From: Mesorhizobium sp. INR15
GTDB lineage: Bacteria; Pseudomonadota; Alphaproteobacteria; Rhizobiales; Rhizobiaceae
Assembly: GCF_015500075.1 (NCBI RefSeq)
Contig: NZ_CP045496.1
Location: 4,226,001 to 4,290,000, forward strand
DNA length: 64,000 nt
Direction: 5' to 3'
Positions 1-8,934 of the stretch are shown here, piece by piece (positions within the stretch are counted from its first letter, which is position 1; every line of letters begins with the position of its first letter). Under the pieces are notes generated by a model, which saw only the letters and a list, made by a program, of their open reading frames with translations, was not told the DNA's origin and ran no database searches. The position numbers and the translations under genes are program-made.

Positions 1-494
1 CGCCGTCCATGTACCAGACGGTGCGGCTGGTCGGGGATACGGTCAAGGAAGTCATCGCCAGTTCGTCGCCGGCCGGCGAGAAGGCGGATTCCTATTTCAA
101 TGCCTCATTCATTCTCGGCGGCCAGATCAAGGGCAGCGAGCCGCGCCTGTTCATGATCTACCCGGAAGGCAATTTCATCGAATCGACCGATGACACGCCC
201 TTCTTCCAGATCGGCGAGACGAAGTACGGCAAGCCGATCATCATCCGCGCCTATGAGAAGGCGATGAGCCTCGCCGAGACGGTGAAGCTGCTGCTGGTGT
301 CGTTCGATTCGACGCTGAAGTCGAACCTCTCGGTCGGCCTGCCGCTCGATCTGCTTTTCCTGGAGAAGGATGCGTTCAAGGTCGGATTGAAGAAGCGGAT
401 CGGCCAGGATGACCAGTATTACCGCACGATCTCCGATGGCTGGTCGAATGCGTTGAAGACCGCTTTTGCCAGTCTGCCAGATTTTCCGGGGTAG
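1..494 (+). CDS. Proteasome-type protease (COG3484), 3' part only
   Basis: The reading frame is open from the first base of the window, so only the last 164 or so residues are visible and the start lies upstream. The fragment (SMYQTVRLVGD..., RLFMIYPEGNF, RAYEKAMSLAE) matches the C-terminal half of the bacterial family of predicted proteasome-type proteases. These are N-terminal-nucleophile hydrolases related to HslV and the proteasome beta subunit. The nucleophile region is outside the window, so activity cannot be judged. The family is usually a stand-alone gene of about 240-250 codons in rhizobia. The assignment rests on recalled family resemblance. Confidence 0.75.
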   Translation, partial: PSMYQTVRLVGDTVKEVIASSSPAGEKADSYFNASFILGGQIKGSEPRLFMIYPEGNFIESTDDTPFFQIGETKYGKPIIIRAYEKAMSLAETVKLLLVSFDSTLKSNLSVGLPLDLLFLEKDAFKVGLKKRIGQDDQYYRTISDGWSNALKTAFASLPDFPG

Positions 495-610
495 GCGGCT
501 AGCCGTGTTCCGCAGGCATTGCCGGAATATATTTCACATGTTAATCAATATTCGGCTGATGACCCCCGCTGCAGCGGGTGGCCAGGCGCGACCATGTTCG
601 GGAGAGTGCA

Positions 611-2023
611 ATGGACAATGATGATTTCCGGCAGTGGTCTCGGCGCGCCGCCGACTGGGGTGCGGACTACCGCAGCACTTTGCGCGATAGACCAGTCAGG
701 CCGCCGGTTGCATCAGGAGATGTTTTCAAAAGCATCGAAGTGTCGCCGCCTGAGGCTGCCGAGCCGATGGAACGGATCTTCGCCGACTTTGAGAACAAGA
801 TCCTGCCGGGCATGACGCATTGGCAGCATCCGCGCTTTTTCGCCTATTTCCCGGCCAACGCAGCCCCAGTCTCGGTGGTGGCTGAATATCTGGTCTCGGC
901 AATGGCCGCGCAGTGCATGCTGTGGCAGACCTCGCCGGCGGCAACCGAGCTCGAGACCCGCACCGTCGATTGGATGCGTCAGGCACTCGGGCTGCCGGAA
1001 GGATTTTCCGGCGTCATCCAGGATTCCGCGTCATCGGCGACGCTCGCGGCGGTGCTGACCATGCGTGAGCGCGCGCTCGACTGGCAAGGCAACAAGCAAG
1101 GCCTGGCCGGGCAGGTGAGGCTGCGCATCTATTCCTCCGACCAGGTGCACACGTCAATTGATCGGGCGATCTGGGTGTCGGGCATCGGCGAGGCCAATCT
1201 CGTCCGCATTCCGGTTTCCGGCCGGTTTCGCGCCATGGATACAGCAGCACTCGAAGCGGCGATCATTGCCGACCGGGATGCCGGCATGCTGCCAGCCGGC
1301 ATCATCGCTTGCGTCGGCGGCACAAGCACCGGCGGCACCGACGACATCGCCGCGGTTGCCGATGTCGCGCGGCGGCATGGGCTCTACCTTCATGTCGATG
1401 CCGCCTGGGCCGGATCGGCAATGATCTGCCCTGAGTACCGGCATTTCTGGACTGGCATCGAAGGGGCGGATTCCATCGTCTTCAATCCGCACAAATGGCT
1501 TGGTGCGCAGTTCGATTGCTCGATCCAGTTCCTGCGCGATCCCGAGAGCCATGTTCGCACGCTCGCCATCAAGCCCGACTATCTCAAGACCCACGGCCAT
1601 GACGGCATCATCAACTATTCCGAATGGTCGGTTCCGCTTGGCCGGCGCTTTCGCGCGCTGAAACTGTGGTTCCTGCTGCGTGCTCACGGACTGGAAGGCT
1701 TGCGCACGATGATCCGCAACCACGTCGCATGGAGCGAGGGACTGGCGATCCGGCTGGCAAAGGAGCCCGACTTCGAACTTGTCTCCGAGCCGATGCTGTC
1801 ATTGTTCTCGTTCCGGCATCGGGGGGGGGCCGGCGTCGATGCGGACGCTCACAACCTGCGTCTGGTCAATGCGATCAACGATGACGGACGCATCTACCTG
1901 ACGCAGACGAAGGTGGACGGTGCCGTGGCAATCCGCTTCCAGGTCGGCCAGTTCGAGGCGACCGCCAGCGATGTCGATACGGCTTTCGAGACGATCACCG
2001 AACTTGCGCGAGGCCTGACCTGA
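611..2023 (+). CDS. PLP-dependent aromatic-L-amino-acid decarboxylase family protein
   Basis: This 470-residue group II decarboxylase would remove the carboxylate of an aromatic amino acid such as Trp, Tyr, Phe or DOPA to give the amine. The PLP-binding lysine is K295 in NPHKWLGAQFDC, and the cofactor aspartate lies in HVDAAWAGS. The N-terminal FFAYFPANAAP segment and the C-terminal IYLTQTKVDG segment are also typical of the family. I chose ATG 611 because GGGAGAG precedes it at ideal spacing; an in-frame ATG 33 bases upstream lacks such a site. A run of nine G (1821-1829) codes through R-G-G near residue 404. The gene stands alone. The exact substrate cannot be read from the sequence. Confidence 0.85.
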   Translation: MDNDDFRQWSRRAADWGADYRSTLRDRPVRPPVASGDVFKSIEVSPPEAAEPMERIFADFENKILPGMTHWQHPRFFAYFPANAAPVSVVAEYLVSAMAAQCMLWQTSPAATELETRTVDWMRQALGLPEGFSGVIQDSASSATLAAVLTMRERALDWQGNKQGLAGQVRLRIYSSDQVHTSIDRAIWVSGIGEANLVRIPVSGRFRAMDTAALEAAIIADRDAGMLPAGIIACVGGTSTGGTDDIAAVADVARRHGLYLHVDAAWAGSAMICPEYRHFWTGIEGADSIVFNPHKWLGAQFDCSIQFLRDPESHVRTLAIKPDYLKTHGHDGIINYSEWSVPLGRRFRALKLWFLLRAHGLEGLRTMIRNHVAWSEGLAIRLAKEPDFELVSEPMLSLFSFRHRGGAGVDADAHNLRLVNAINDDGRIYLTQTKVDGAVAIRFQVGQFEATASDVDTAFETITELARGLT

Positions 2024-2102
2024 AAGGGCCTTGAAATGGTTGCGCCGAGCTTTGTCTTTGTTATCAGCTGATTTCCATTAGCCGGCTTATGCCTTTTCAT
2101 CG

Positions 2103-2138
2103 GTTTCGTTTTCAGTTATAGACAAGAAAAACGAAAAC
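2103..2138. promoter_or_regulatory. Candidate GlpR operator upstream of glpR
   Basis: The arms GTTTCGTTTTC (2103-2113) and GAAAAACGAAAAC (2126-2138) form an imperfect inverted repeat of TTTCG-type half-sites. They flank a TTATAG that could be a -10 box. DeoR-family regulators of glycerol genes bind TTTCG-like half-sites, for example TTTTCG...CGAAAA for pseudomonad GlpR. The same half-site recurs over the glpD promoter, which suggests autoregulation. Binding is inferred. Confidence 0.45.
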
Positions 2139-2151
2139 GGGAGCTTGCCTG

Positions 2152-2919
2152 ATGTATCTGTCGCCGCGCCACGCCGAAATCATCCAGATGGCAAAGGACA
2201 ATGGCCGTGTGCTGGTTGACGACCTGGCGACGCATTTCAATGTGACGCCGCAGACCATACGCAAGGACCTCAACGACCTCTGCGATCAGCGGCTGCTTTC
2301 CCGTGTCCATGGCGGTGCGCTGTTTCCTTCCGGCATCGAGAACATGGAGTATGAAGCGCGCCGCAAGATCGCCGCCGAGGAGAAAGAGGCGATCGGCCGC
2401 GCCGCGGCCAGGCTGATCCCCGATAATGCCTCACTGTTCATCAACATCGGCACCACGACAGAGTCGGTCAGCAAGGCTTTGCTCGATCATAATGGCCTGA
2501 TGGTCATCACCAATAACATCAATGTTGCCAATAGGATGCGTATCTATCCCTCGATTGAGGTGGTGATCGCCGGTGGTGTCGTGCGCGGTTCCGATGGCGG
2601 CGTGGTCGGCGAGGCCGCTGTCGATTTCATCAGGCAATTCAAGGTCGACTACGCGGTGATCGGCGCCTCGGCGATTGACCATGACGGCGCGCTACTCGAT
2701 TTCGATTTTCGAGAAGTGAAGGTGGCACAAGCGATCATCGCCAATGCGCGGCATGTCATCCTGGTTTCGGACCAGACCAAATTCGAACGCACGGCGCCGG
2801 TGCGCATAGGCCATCTGTCGCAGGTCAACACGTTCATCACCGACCGTTGCGACATCCCGTCGGTACGCAAAATCTGCCAGGAGGCAGAGGTTCAACTGAT
2901 CGAGACATCGCTCGGCTAG
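2152..2919 (+). CDS. glpR: DeoR-family transcriptional regulator of the glycerol locus (GlpR)
   Basis: This is a 255-residue DeoR regulator, close to the 252 residues of E. coli GlpR. The N-terminal winged helix (residues 5-57) has the family signature from VDDLATHFNVTPQTIRKDL to SRVHGGA. The C-terminal sugar-phosphate sensor domain carries the conserved NIGTTTESV (about 103-111), ITNNINVA and ASAIDHDGALLDFD segments. It probably represses the adjacent glycerol genes and is released by glycerol 3-phosphate. The first gene of the following operon is glpD, 127 bases downstream. GGGAG lies 8 bases before ATG 2152. The ligand is inferred from gene context. Confidence 0.85.
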   Translation: MYLSPRHAEIIQMAKDNGRVLVDDLATHFNVTPQTIRKDLNDLCDQRLLSRVHGGALFPSGIENMEYEARRKIAAEEKEAIGRAAARLIPDNASLFINIGTTTESVSKALLDHNGLMVITNNINVANRMRIYPSIEVVIAGGVVRGSDGGVVGEAAVDFIRQFKVDYAVIGASAIDHDGALLDFDFREVKVAQAIIANARHVILVSDQTKFERTAPVRIGHLSQVNTFITDRCDIPSVRKICQEAEVQLIETSLG

Positions 2920-2953
2920 GCGGCGTCGAAGGCCCAATCACGGGCTTGTGATA

Positions 2954-2990
2954 TTTCGTTTGACATTCGTTCTCATTTCGAAATAATTCG
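2954..2990 (+). promoter_or_regulatory. glpD promoter with phased DeoR-type half-sites
   Basis: TTGACA (2960-2965) and ATAATT (2983-2988) are separated by 17 bases and form a good sigma-70-like promoter 59 bases before the glpD start. Over the same stretch (T/A)TTCG occurs four times on the same strand, starting at 2954, 2965, 2976 and 2986, i.e. once per helical turn. Direct repeats with this period are what a DeoR repressor such as GlpR would be expected to cover. The sequence pattern is seen directly; the function is inferred. Confidence 0.55.
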
Positions 2991-3046
2991 GCCACGGTTT
3001 CGCAAAAGACCATGATTGGTGCAATGCGAAATCGTGGGAGGACTTT

Positions 3047-4573
3047 GTGGACGCATCTTCGATCCGTGACATTTTCGTCATAGGCGGCGGCATCAATGGC
3101 TGCGGCATTGCCCGCGATGCCGTTGGGCGCGGCTTTTCGGTTTTTCTCGCCGAGATGAACGATCTGGCCAGTGGAACCTCCTCCGGCTCGACCAAGCTCA
3201 TCCATGGCGGGCTGCGTTATCTGGAATTCTACGAATTCCGGCTGGTGCGCGAAGCACTGATGGAGCGCGAGGTTCTGTGGAAGAACGCGCCGCATATCAT
3301 CTGGCCGATGCGTTTCGTGCTGCCCTATGCCAAGGGCCTGCGCCCGGCATGGCTGATCCGGCTTGGCCTGTTCCTCTACGACCATATTGGCGGACGCAAA
3401 CTGCTACCGGCGACCAGAACACTGGACATGGCCAGGGATCCTGCCGGCAAGCCGTTGAAGCCGTTGTTCAAAAAGGCGTTCGAGTATTCGGATGGCTGGG
3501 TCAATGATGCACGTCTCGTGGCGCTGAATGCACGTGACGCCGCTGATCGCGGAGCGACAATCCGCACCCGCACCAAGGTGGTGGGCGCGCGCCGCGAAAA
3601 CGGCATCTGGACGATCAAGATCGAGAACCTGCGGACCGGCGAGACTGAAGAGGTCAAGGCGCGGCTGCTGGTGAACGCTGCCGGCCCCTGGGTCGATCAC
3701 GTGCTATCAGGCGTCGTTGGCCTCAACGATGTGCACAATGTCCGTCTGGTGCAGGGCAGCCATATCGTCATCGCCAAGAAGTTCGACGATCCGCGCGCCT
3801 ACTTTTTCCAGAACAAGGATGGCCGCATCATCTTCGCCATTCCCTATGAGGAAGAGTTCACGCTGATCGGCACAACCGATCAGGACTATCCGGGCGATCC
3901 GCATGATGTGAAGATCAGCGACACCGAGATCAACTATCTCTGCGCCGCGGCGAGCGAGTATTTTGCGCAGCCGGTGACGCGTTCGGACATTGTCTGGACC
4001 TACTCCGCCGTGCGGCCGCTCTACGATGACGGTGCCTCCAAAGCGCAGGAAGCGACCCGCGACTATGTGCTGAAGGCCGATGGCGGCGAAGGTGCCGCTC
4101 CGCTCGTCAATGCCTTTGGCGGCAAGATCACCACCTATCGCCGCCTGTCGGAATCGATGCTGGAAAAGATCGAAGGGTTTCTCGGCAAGCGTGGCAAGCC
4201 GTGGACCGCCAATGCCTCACTGCCGGGCGGCGATTTCCCCGCCACCGGCTTTGATGCCGAAGTGGCGAAGCTGAAGACCTCCTATCCGTTTCTTGATGCA
4301 CGTTTCGCCAGGCGGTTGACCAGGCTCTATGGCACGCGGGCACGCACGCTGCTCGGCCTTGCCAAGTCGAATGCCGATCTCGGCCGGAATTTCGGCGCCG
4401 ATCTGTTCGAGGCCGAAGTGCGCTATCTCGCTGAAAACGAATGGGCCGTCACTGCCGAGGATGTGTTGTGGCGCAGGACCAAGCGCGGCCTGCATCTTAC
4501 CCGCGAACAAGCGGCATCGCTCGATGAATTCATGCGCGGCATAAGCCGCCAGCATGTCGCGGCTGCCGAATGA
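3047..4573 (+). CDS. glpD: Aerobic glycerol-3-phosphate dehydrogenase
   Basis: A 508-residue FAD enzyme that oxidises sn-glycerol 3-phosphate to dihydroxyacetone phosphate at the inner membrane and passes electrons to quinone. The dinucleotide fold GGGINGCG is at residues 13-20. Family segments SGTSSGSTKLIHGGLRYLE, VNAAGPWVD and FGGKITTYRRL are present, and length matches GlpD. The start is GTG 3047, preceded by GGGAGGA. It opens the operon that continues with the glycerol importer and glpK, so imported glycerol is phosphorylated by GlpK and oxidised here. Confidence 0.95.
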   Translation: MDASSIRDIFVIGGGINGCGIARDAVGRGFSVFLAEMNDLASGTSSGSTKLIHGGLRYLEFYEFRLVREALMEREVLWKNAPHIIWPMRFVLPYAKGLRPAWLIRLGLFLYDHIGGRKLLPATRTLDMARDPAGKPLKPLFKKAFEYSDGWVNDARLVALNARDAADRGATIRTRTKVVGARRENGIWTIKIENLRTGETEEVKARLLVNAAGPWVDHVLSGVVGLNDVHNVRLVQGSHIVIAKKFDDPRAYFFQNKDGRIIFAIPYEEEFTLIGTTDQDYPGDPHDVKISDTEINYLCAAASEYFAQPVTRSDIVWTYSAVRPLYDDGASKAQEATRDYVLKADGGEGAAPLVNAFGGKITTYRRLSESMLEKIEGFLGKRGKPWTANASLPGGDFPATGFDAEVAKLKTSYPFLDARFARRLTRLYGTRARTLLGLAKSNADLGRNFGADLFEAEVRYLAENEWAVTAEDVLWRRTKRGLHLTREQAASLDEFMRGISRQHVAAAE

Positions 4574-4615
4574 GATGGGCCGGGATCTGATGCGCAAGGC
4601 CGGGGAGGAGGCATC

Positions 4616-5695
4616 ATGCTGGAACTGAGGAACGTCACCAAGACGGTTGGCGCGGCCGAGCATATCCGTGACGTCTCACTGACGCTCCAGCACGGCTCGC
4701 TCAACGTTCTGCTCGGGCCGACACTGTCCGGCAAGACCAGCCTGATGCGGCTGATGGCCGGCCTCGATGTGCCGACATCCGGCTCTGTATGGTTCGACGG
4801 CCAGGACGTTACCGGCGTGCCGGTACAGAAGCGCAAGATCGCCATGGTCTACCAGCAGTTCATCAACTATCCGGCGATGACCGTCTATGAGAACATCGCT
4901 TCGCCATTGCGGGTGGCCGGTACCGAGCAGCGCAAGATCGACAGCCAGGTGCGCGAGGCCGCTGCCCTGTTGAAGCTGACGCCTTATCTCGACCGCACGC
5001 CGCTCAGCCTGTCGGGCGGCCAGCAGCAGCGCACCGCGTTGGCGCGCGCCATCGTCAAGAACGCCAGCCTGGTGCTGCTCGACGAGCCGCTCGCCAATCT
5101 CGATTACAAGCTGCGCGAAGAGCTGCGCGCCGAGCTGCCGAGGATTTTCGCCGCCGCCGGCACCATCTTCGTTTACGCAACCACCGAACCACATGAGGCG
5201 CTGCTGCTCGGCGGCAACACGGCGACGCTGTCGCAAGGGCGGATCACCCAGTTTGGGCCGACCATCGATGTGTTCCGCAAGCCGGTCGATCTGGTGACGG
5301 CAAGGACCTTTGCCGATCCGCCGCTCAACACCATCGTGCTGGCCAAGCATGGACCGGACTTCCTGCTTGAGGGTGGGGTCAAGCTACCGGTGCCGGCAGG
5401 GTTGGTCGGGATCGCCGATGGCAATTATACGATCGGCTTCCAGCCGCACCACCTGTCGCTCGAGCGGCCCAATGCGTCGGCGGTGCCGGTGCGGGCGAAG
5501 GTTACGATCACCGAGATCACAGGGTCGGAGAGCTTCATCCATCTCGATTTTGCCGATGCACGCTGGGTCATGCTGACCCATGGCATCAGGGATTTCGAGA
5601 CCGACGACGAGGTCGAAGTGTTCATCGACCCCCGCCACATCATGGTTTTCGACGAGCACGGCCGTGCCGTGACCGCGCCGAAGCTGGCGGCGTAG
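4616..5695 (+). CDS. glpS: Glycerol ABC transporter ATP-binding protein GlpS
   Basis: This 359-residue ATPase is of the MalK/UgpC type, with an ABC domain (1-235) and a C-terminal TOBE-like regulatory domain. Walker A GPTLSGKT is at 34-41, the Q-loop near Q80-Q81, a canonical LSGGQ signature at 132-136, and Walker B LVLLDE at 152-157. The switch histidine is missing: the usual YVTHDQ reads YATTEP, with T190 in its place. It should pair with the next gene product GlpT to power glycerol uptake. GlpST here are rhizobial transporter names, unrelated to E. coli GlpT. AGGAGG precedes ATG 4616. The glp assignment comes from operon order. Confidence 0.85.
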   Translation: MLELRNVTKTVGAAEHIRDVSLTLQHGSLNVLLGPTLSGKTSLMRLMAGLDVPTSGSVWFDGQDVTGVPVQKRKIAMVYQQFINYPAMTVYENIASPLRVAGTEQRKIDSQVREAAALLKLTPYLDRTPLSLSGGQQQRTALARAIVKNASLVLLDEPLANLDYKLREELRAELPRIFAAAGTIFVYATTEPHEALLLGGNTATLSQGRITQFGPTIDVFRKPVDLVTARTFADPPLNTIVLAKHGPDFLLEGGVKLPVPAGLVGIADGNYTIGFQPHHLSLERPNASAVPVRAKVTITEITGSESFIHLDFADARWVMLTHGIRDFETDDEVEVFIDPRHIMVFDEHGRAVTAPKLAA

Positions 5696-5705
5696 GAGCA
5701 GAAAG

Positions 5706-6773
5706 ATGGCACGCATCGACGTCAATCACATCCGCCATTCCTATCTGCCGAACCCGCGGAAGGATGCCGATTTCGCGCTGCGGGAAGTGCACCACACTTT
5801 CGAGGATGGCGGCGCTTATGCGCTGCTGGGCCCGTCCGGCTGCGGCAAGACCACGCTGCTCAACATCATTTCGGGCCTGCTTCATCCCTCGCATGGGCAG
5901 TTGCTGTTCAACGGGCGGGATGTGACCAACCTGTCGACGCAGGAACGCAACATCGCGCAGGTGTTCCAGTTTCCGGTCATCTATGACACCATGACCGTCT
6001 ACGACAATCTGGCCTTCCCGCTGCGCAATCGCGGCGTGCCGGAAGCCGATGTCGACCGCAAGGTGCGCGAGACCCTGGAGATGATCGACCTGGCCGACTG
6101 GGCCAGGAAGAAGGCGAGGGGGCTGACCGCCGACCAGAAGCAGAAGATCTCGCTTGGCCGCGGGCTGGTTCGCTCCGACGTTAACGCCATCCTGTTCGAC
6201 GAGCCGCTGACCGTGATCGATCCGCATATGAAATGGGTGCTGCGCTCGCAGTTGAAGCAGCTTCACCGACGTTTCGGCTACACCATGGTCTATGTCACGC
6301 ATGACCAGACAGAGGCGCTGACCTTCGCCGACCAGGTCGTTGTCATGTATGACGGCGGCATCGTCCAGATCGGCACGCCGGCGGAGCTGTTCGAGCGGCC
6401 GCGCCACACGTTCGTTGGTTACTTCATCGGTTCACCCGGCATGAATGTCATGCCGGTGGCAATCGACGGCAAGACGGCGACGCTCGGGTCGCAACGCATC
6501 GAATTGCCGGGCGCACCGAAGGCCGGCAGCGGCGCCCTCGAGCTTGGCATCCGCCCCGAATATGTGCGGCTTGGCCGCGACGGCATGGCCGTTTCGATCA
6601 GCAAGGTCGAGGATGTCGGCCGCCACAAGGTGGTGCGCGCGAAACTGGAAGGCCGCGATATCGCGGCGGTCATCGGCGAGGACGAGACAGTGCCGGCCGA
6701 GCCCAAGGTGCGCTTCGACCCCGCGGGCATCAACATCTATGCCGATTCCTGGCGTGTCGAGATGGGGGCATAG
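5706..6773 (+). CDS. glpT: Glycerol ABC transporter ATP-binding protein GlpT
   Basis: Second ATPase subunit, 355 residues. Walker A GPSGCGKT (42-49), Q-loop Q88, Walker B AILFDE (161-166) and the switch H199 in YVTHDQ are intact. The signature motif is degenerate: LTADQ (140-144) replaces LSGGQ, and the D-loop reads TVID. The defects are complementary to those of GlpS, so a GlpS-GlpT heterodimer would have one complete and one impaired ATP site. The C-terminal part (from about 240) is the TOBE-type domain of sugar and glycerol importers. It starts 10 bases after glpS and its stop is immediately followed by the glpP start. Confidence 0.85.
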   Translation: MARIDVNHIRHSYLPNPRKDADFALREVHHTFEDGGAYALLGPSGCGKTTLLNIISGLLHPSHGQLLFNGRDVTNLSTQERNIAQVFQFPVIYDTMTVYDNLAFPLRNRGVPEADVDRKVRETLEMIDLADWARKKARGLTADQKQKISLGRGLVRSDVNAILFDEPLTVIDPHMKWVLRSQLKQLHRRFGYTMVYVTHDQTEALTFADQVVVMYDGGIVQIGTPAELFERPRHTFVGYFIGSPGMNVMPVAIDGKTATLGSQRIELPGAPKAGSGALELGIRPEYVRLGRDGMAVSISKVEDVGRHKVVRAKLEGRDIAAVIGEDETVPAEPKVRFDPAGINIYADSWRVEMGA

Positions 6774-7640
6774 ATGGAAAAGACCTGGAACAACAAGGCC
6801 TGGTTCCTTGTCCTGCCGGTGCTGGTGCTGGTGGCCTTCACCGCCGTCATCCCGCTGATGACGGTCGTGAACTATTCGGTTCAGGACACGTTCGGCAACA
6901 ACGTCTTCACCTGGGCTGGTACCGAATGGTTCGAGGAGTTGCTCTCGTCCAGCCGCTTCTGGCAAGCGATGGTGCGTAACCTCGCCTTCTCCTTCATCAT
7001 CCTGGCCATCGAGGTGCCGCTCGGCATCTTCATCGCGCTCAACATGCCGAAAAAAGGCTGGGGCGTGCCGGTCTGCCTGGTTCTGATGTCACTGCCGTTG
7101 CTCATTCCGTGGAACGTGGTCGGCACCATCTGGCAAGTATTCGGGCGCAACGACATCGGTCTGATGGGCTATTATCTCAACGCCATCGGCATCGACTACA
7201 ATTACGTGCAGGATCCATTCGACGCCTGGGTGACCATCATCATCATGGACGTCTGGCACTGGACCAGCCTCGTCGTGCTGCTCTGCTATGCCGGTCTGGT
7301 GTCGATCCCCGATGCCTTCTACCAGGCGGCCAAGATCGACGGCGCTTCGCGCTGGGCGGTGTTCCGCTACATCCAGCTGCCGAAGATGCAGCGCGTGCTT
7401 TTGATCGCCGTGCTGCTGCGCTTCATGGACTCATTCATGATCTACACCGAGCCTTTCGTCGTCACCGGCGGCGGACCGGGTAATTCGACGACGTTCCTGT
7501 CGATCGACCTGGTCAAGACAGCGCTTGGCCAGTTCGACCTTGGCCCGGCGGCTGCCATGTCGCTGGTCTACTTCCTCATCATCCTGTTGTTGTCGTGGGT
7601 GTTCTACACCGTGATGACCAACTACGACGCGGAGCGTTGA
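6774..7640 (+). CDS. glpP: Glycerol ABC transporter permease GlpP
   Basis: Inner-membrane permease of 288 residues (MalF/UgpA class) with about six hydrophobic segments; the first is at residues 9-29. The cytoplasmic coupling helix (EAA motif) is visible as QAAKIDGASRWAVFRYIQLP near residues 184-203 and would dock on GlpS or GlpT. The start codon ATG 6774 directly follows the glpT stop, indicating translational coupling. It forms the channel with GlpQ. Glycerol as substrate is inferred from glpD, glpK and glpR in the same locus. Confidence 0.88.
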   Translation: MEKTWNNKAWFLVLPVLVLVAFTAVIPLMTVVNYSVQDTFGNNVFTWAGTEWFEELLSSSRFWQAMVRNLAFSFIILAIEVPLGIFIALNMPKKGWGVPVCLVLMSLPLLIPWNVVGTIWQVFGRNDIGLMGYYLNAIGIDYNYVQDPFDAWVTIIIMDVWHWTSLVVLLCYAGLVSIPDAFYQAAKIDGASRWAVFRYIQLPKMQRVLLIAVLLRFMDSFMIYTEPFVVTGGGPGNSTTFLSIDLVKTALGQFDLGPAAAMSLVYFLIILLLSWVFYTVMTNYDAER

Positions 7641-7641
7641 G

Positions 7642-8564
<923 letters not shown>

Positions 8565-8565
<1 letters not shown>

Positions 8566-8855
8566 TGGTGAATTTCAACCTCTCCTGGATGGCATGGACG
8601 CCACCGACGGCGATCTTCTTCGTCGTTATCGCGCTGCTGCTTGGCGGCATGGCGGCGTGGGAATACGCCTCGCCGGGCGGCAATCCGCGTGTCGGCATCC
8701 TGCGCTTCGAGACGACGCGCGGCGACCGTCTGTTCCTATCGCTGCTTGGCAGCGCCTTTATCCATCTCGCTTGGCTGGGTCTTGTCGGACCGAGCCTCTG
8801 GTGGGCTCTCGCTCTCTCCGTGGTCTACGCGATTGGCGTGTTCCGCTACGTATAG
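8565..8855 (+). CDS. glpU: GlpU, DUF2160-type small membrane protein of the glycerol transporter operon
   Basis: A 96-residue integral membrane protein with three hydrophobic segments (about 14-32, 58-75 and 78-94) and a conserved middle loop EYASPGGNPRVGILRFETT. It matches the small DUF2160 family found inside rhizobial glycerol transporter operons. ATG 8565 overlaps the glpQ stop in TGATG, so translation is probably coupled. Its role is unknown; it could be an accessory subunit or assembly factor of the GlpPQ channel. The gene is easy to miss because a longer frame in the same phase begins inside glpQ. Confidence 0.8.
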
Positions 8856-8868
8856 AGGGGGAAACTGT

Positions 8869-8898
8869 TGGAGCGGCCGCGTGCCAGCGACCGCTCCA
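8869..8898 (+). promoter_or_regulatory. Intercistronic stem-loop between glpU and glpV
   Basis: TGGAGCGG and CCGCTCCA can pair around a 14-base loop, 37 bases before the glpV start. There is no following T-run, so it is more likely an RNA-stability or processing element than a terminator. Such elements often raise the level of the binding protein over the membrane subunits. Confidence 0.35.
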
Positions 8899-8934
8899 GA
8901 TCGCACTTGAAACCTTAAACAGTGGAGGAAACAC

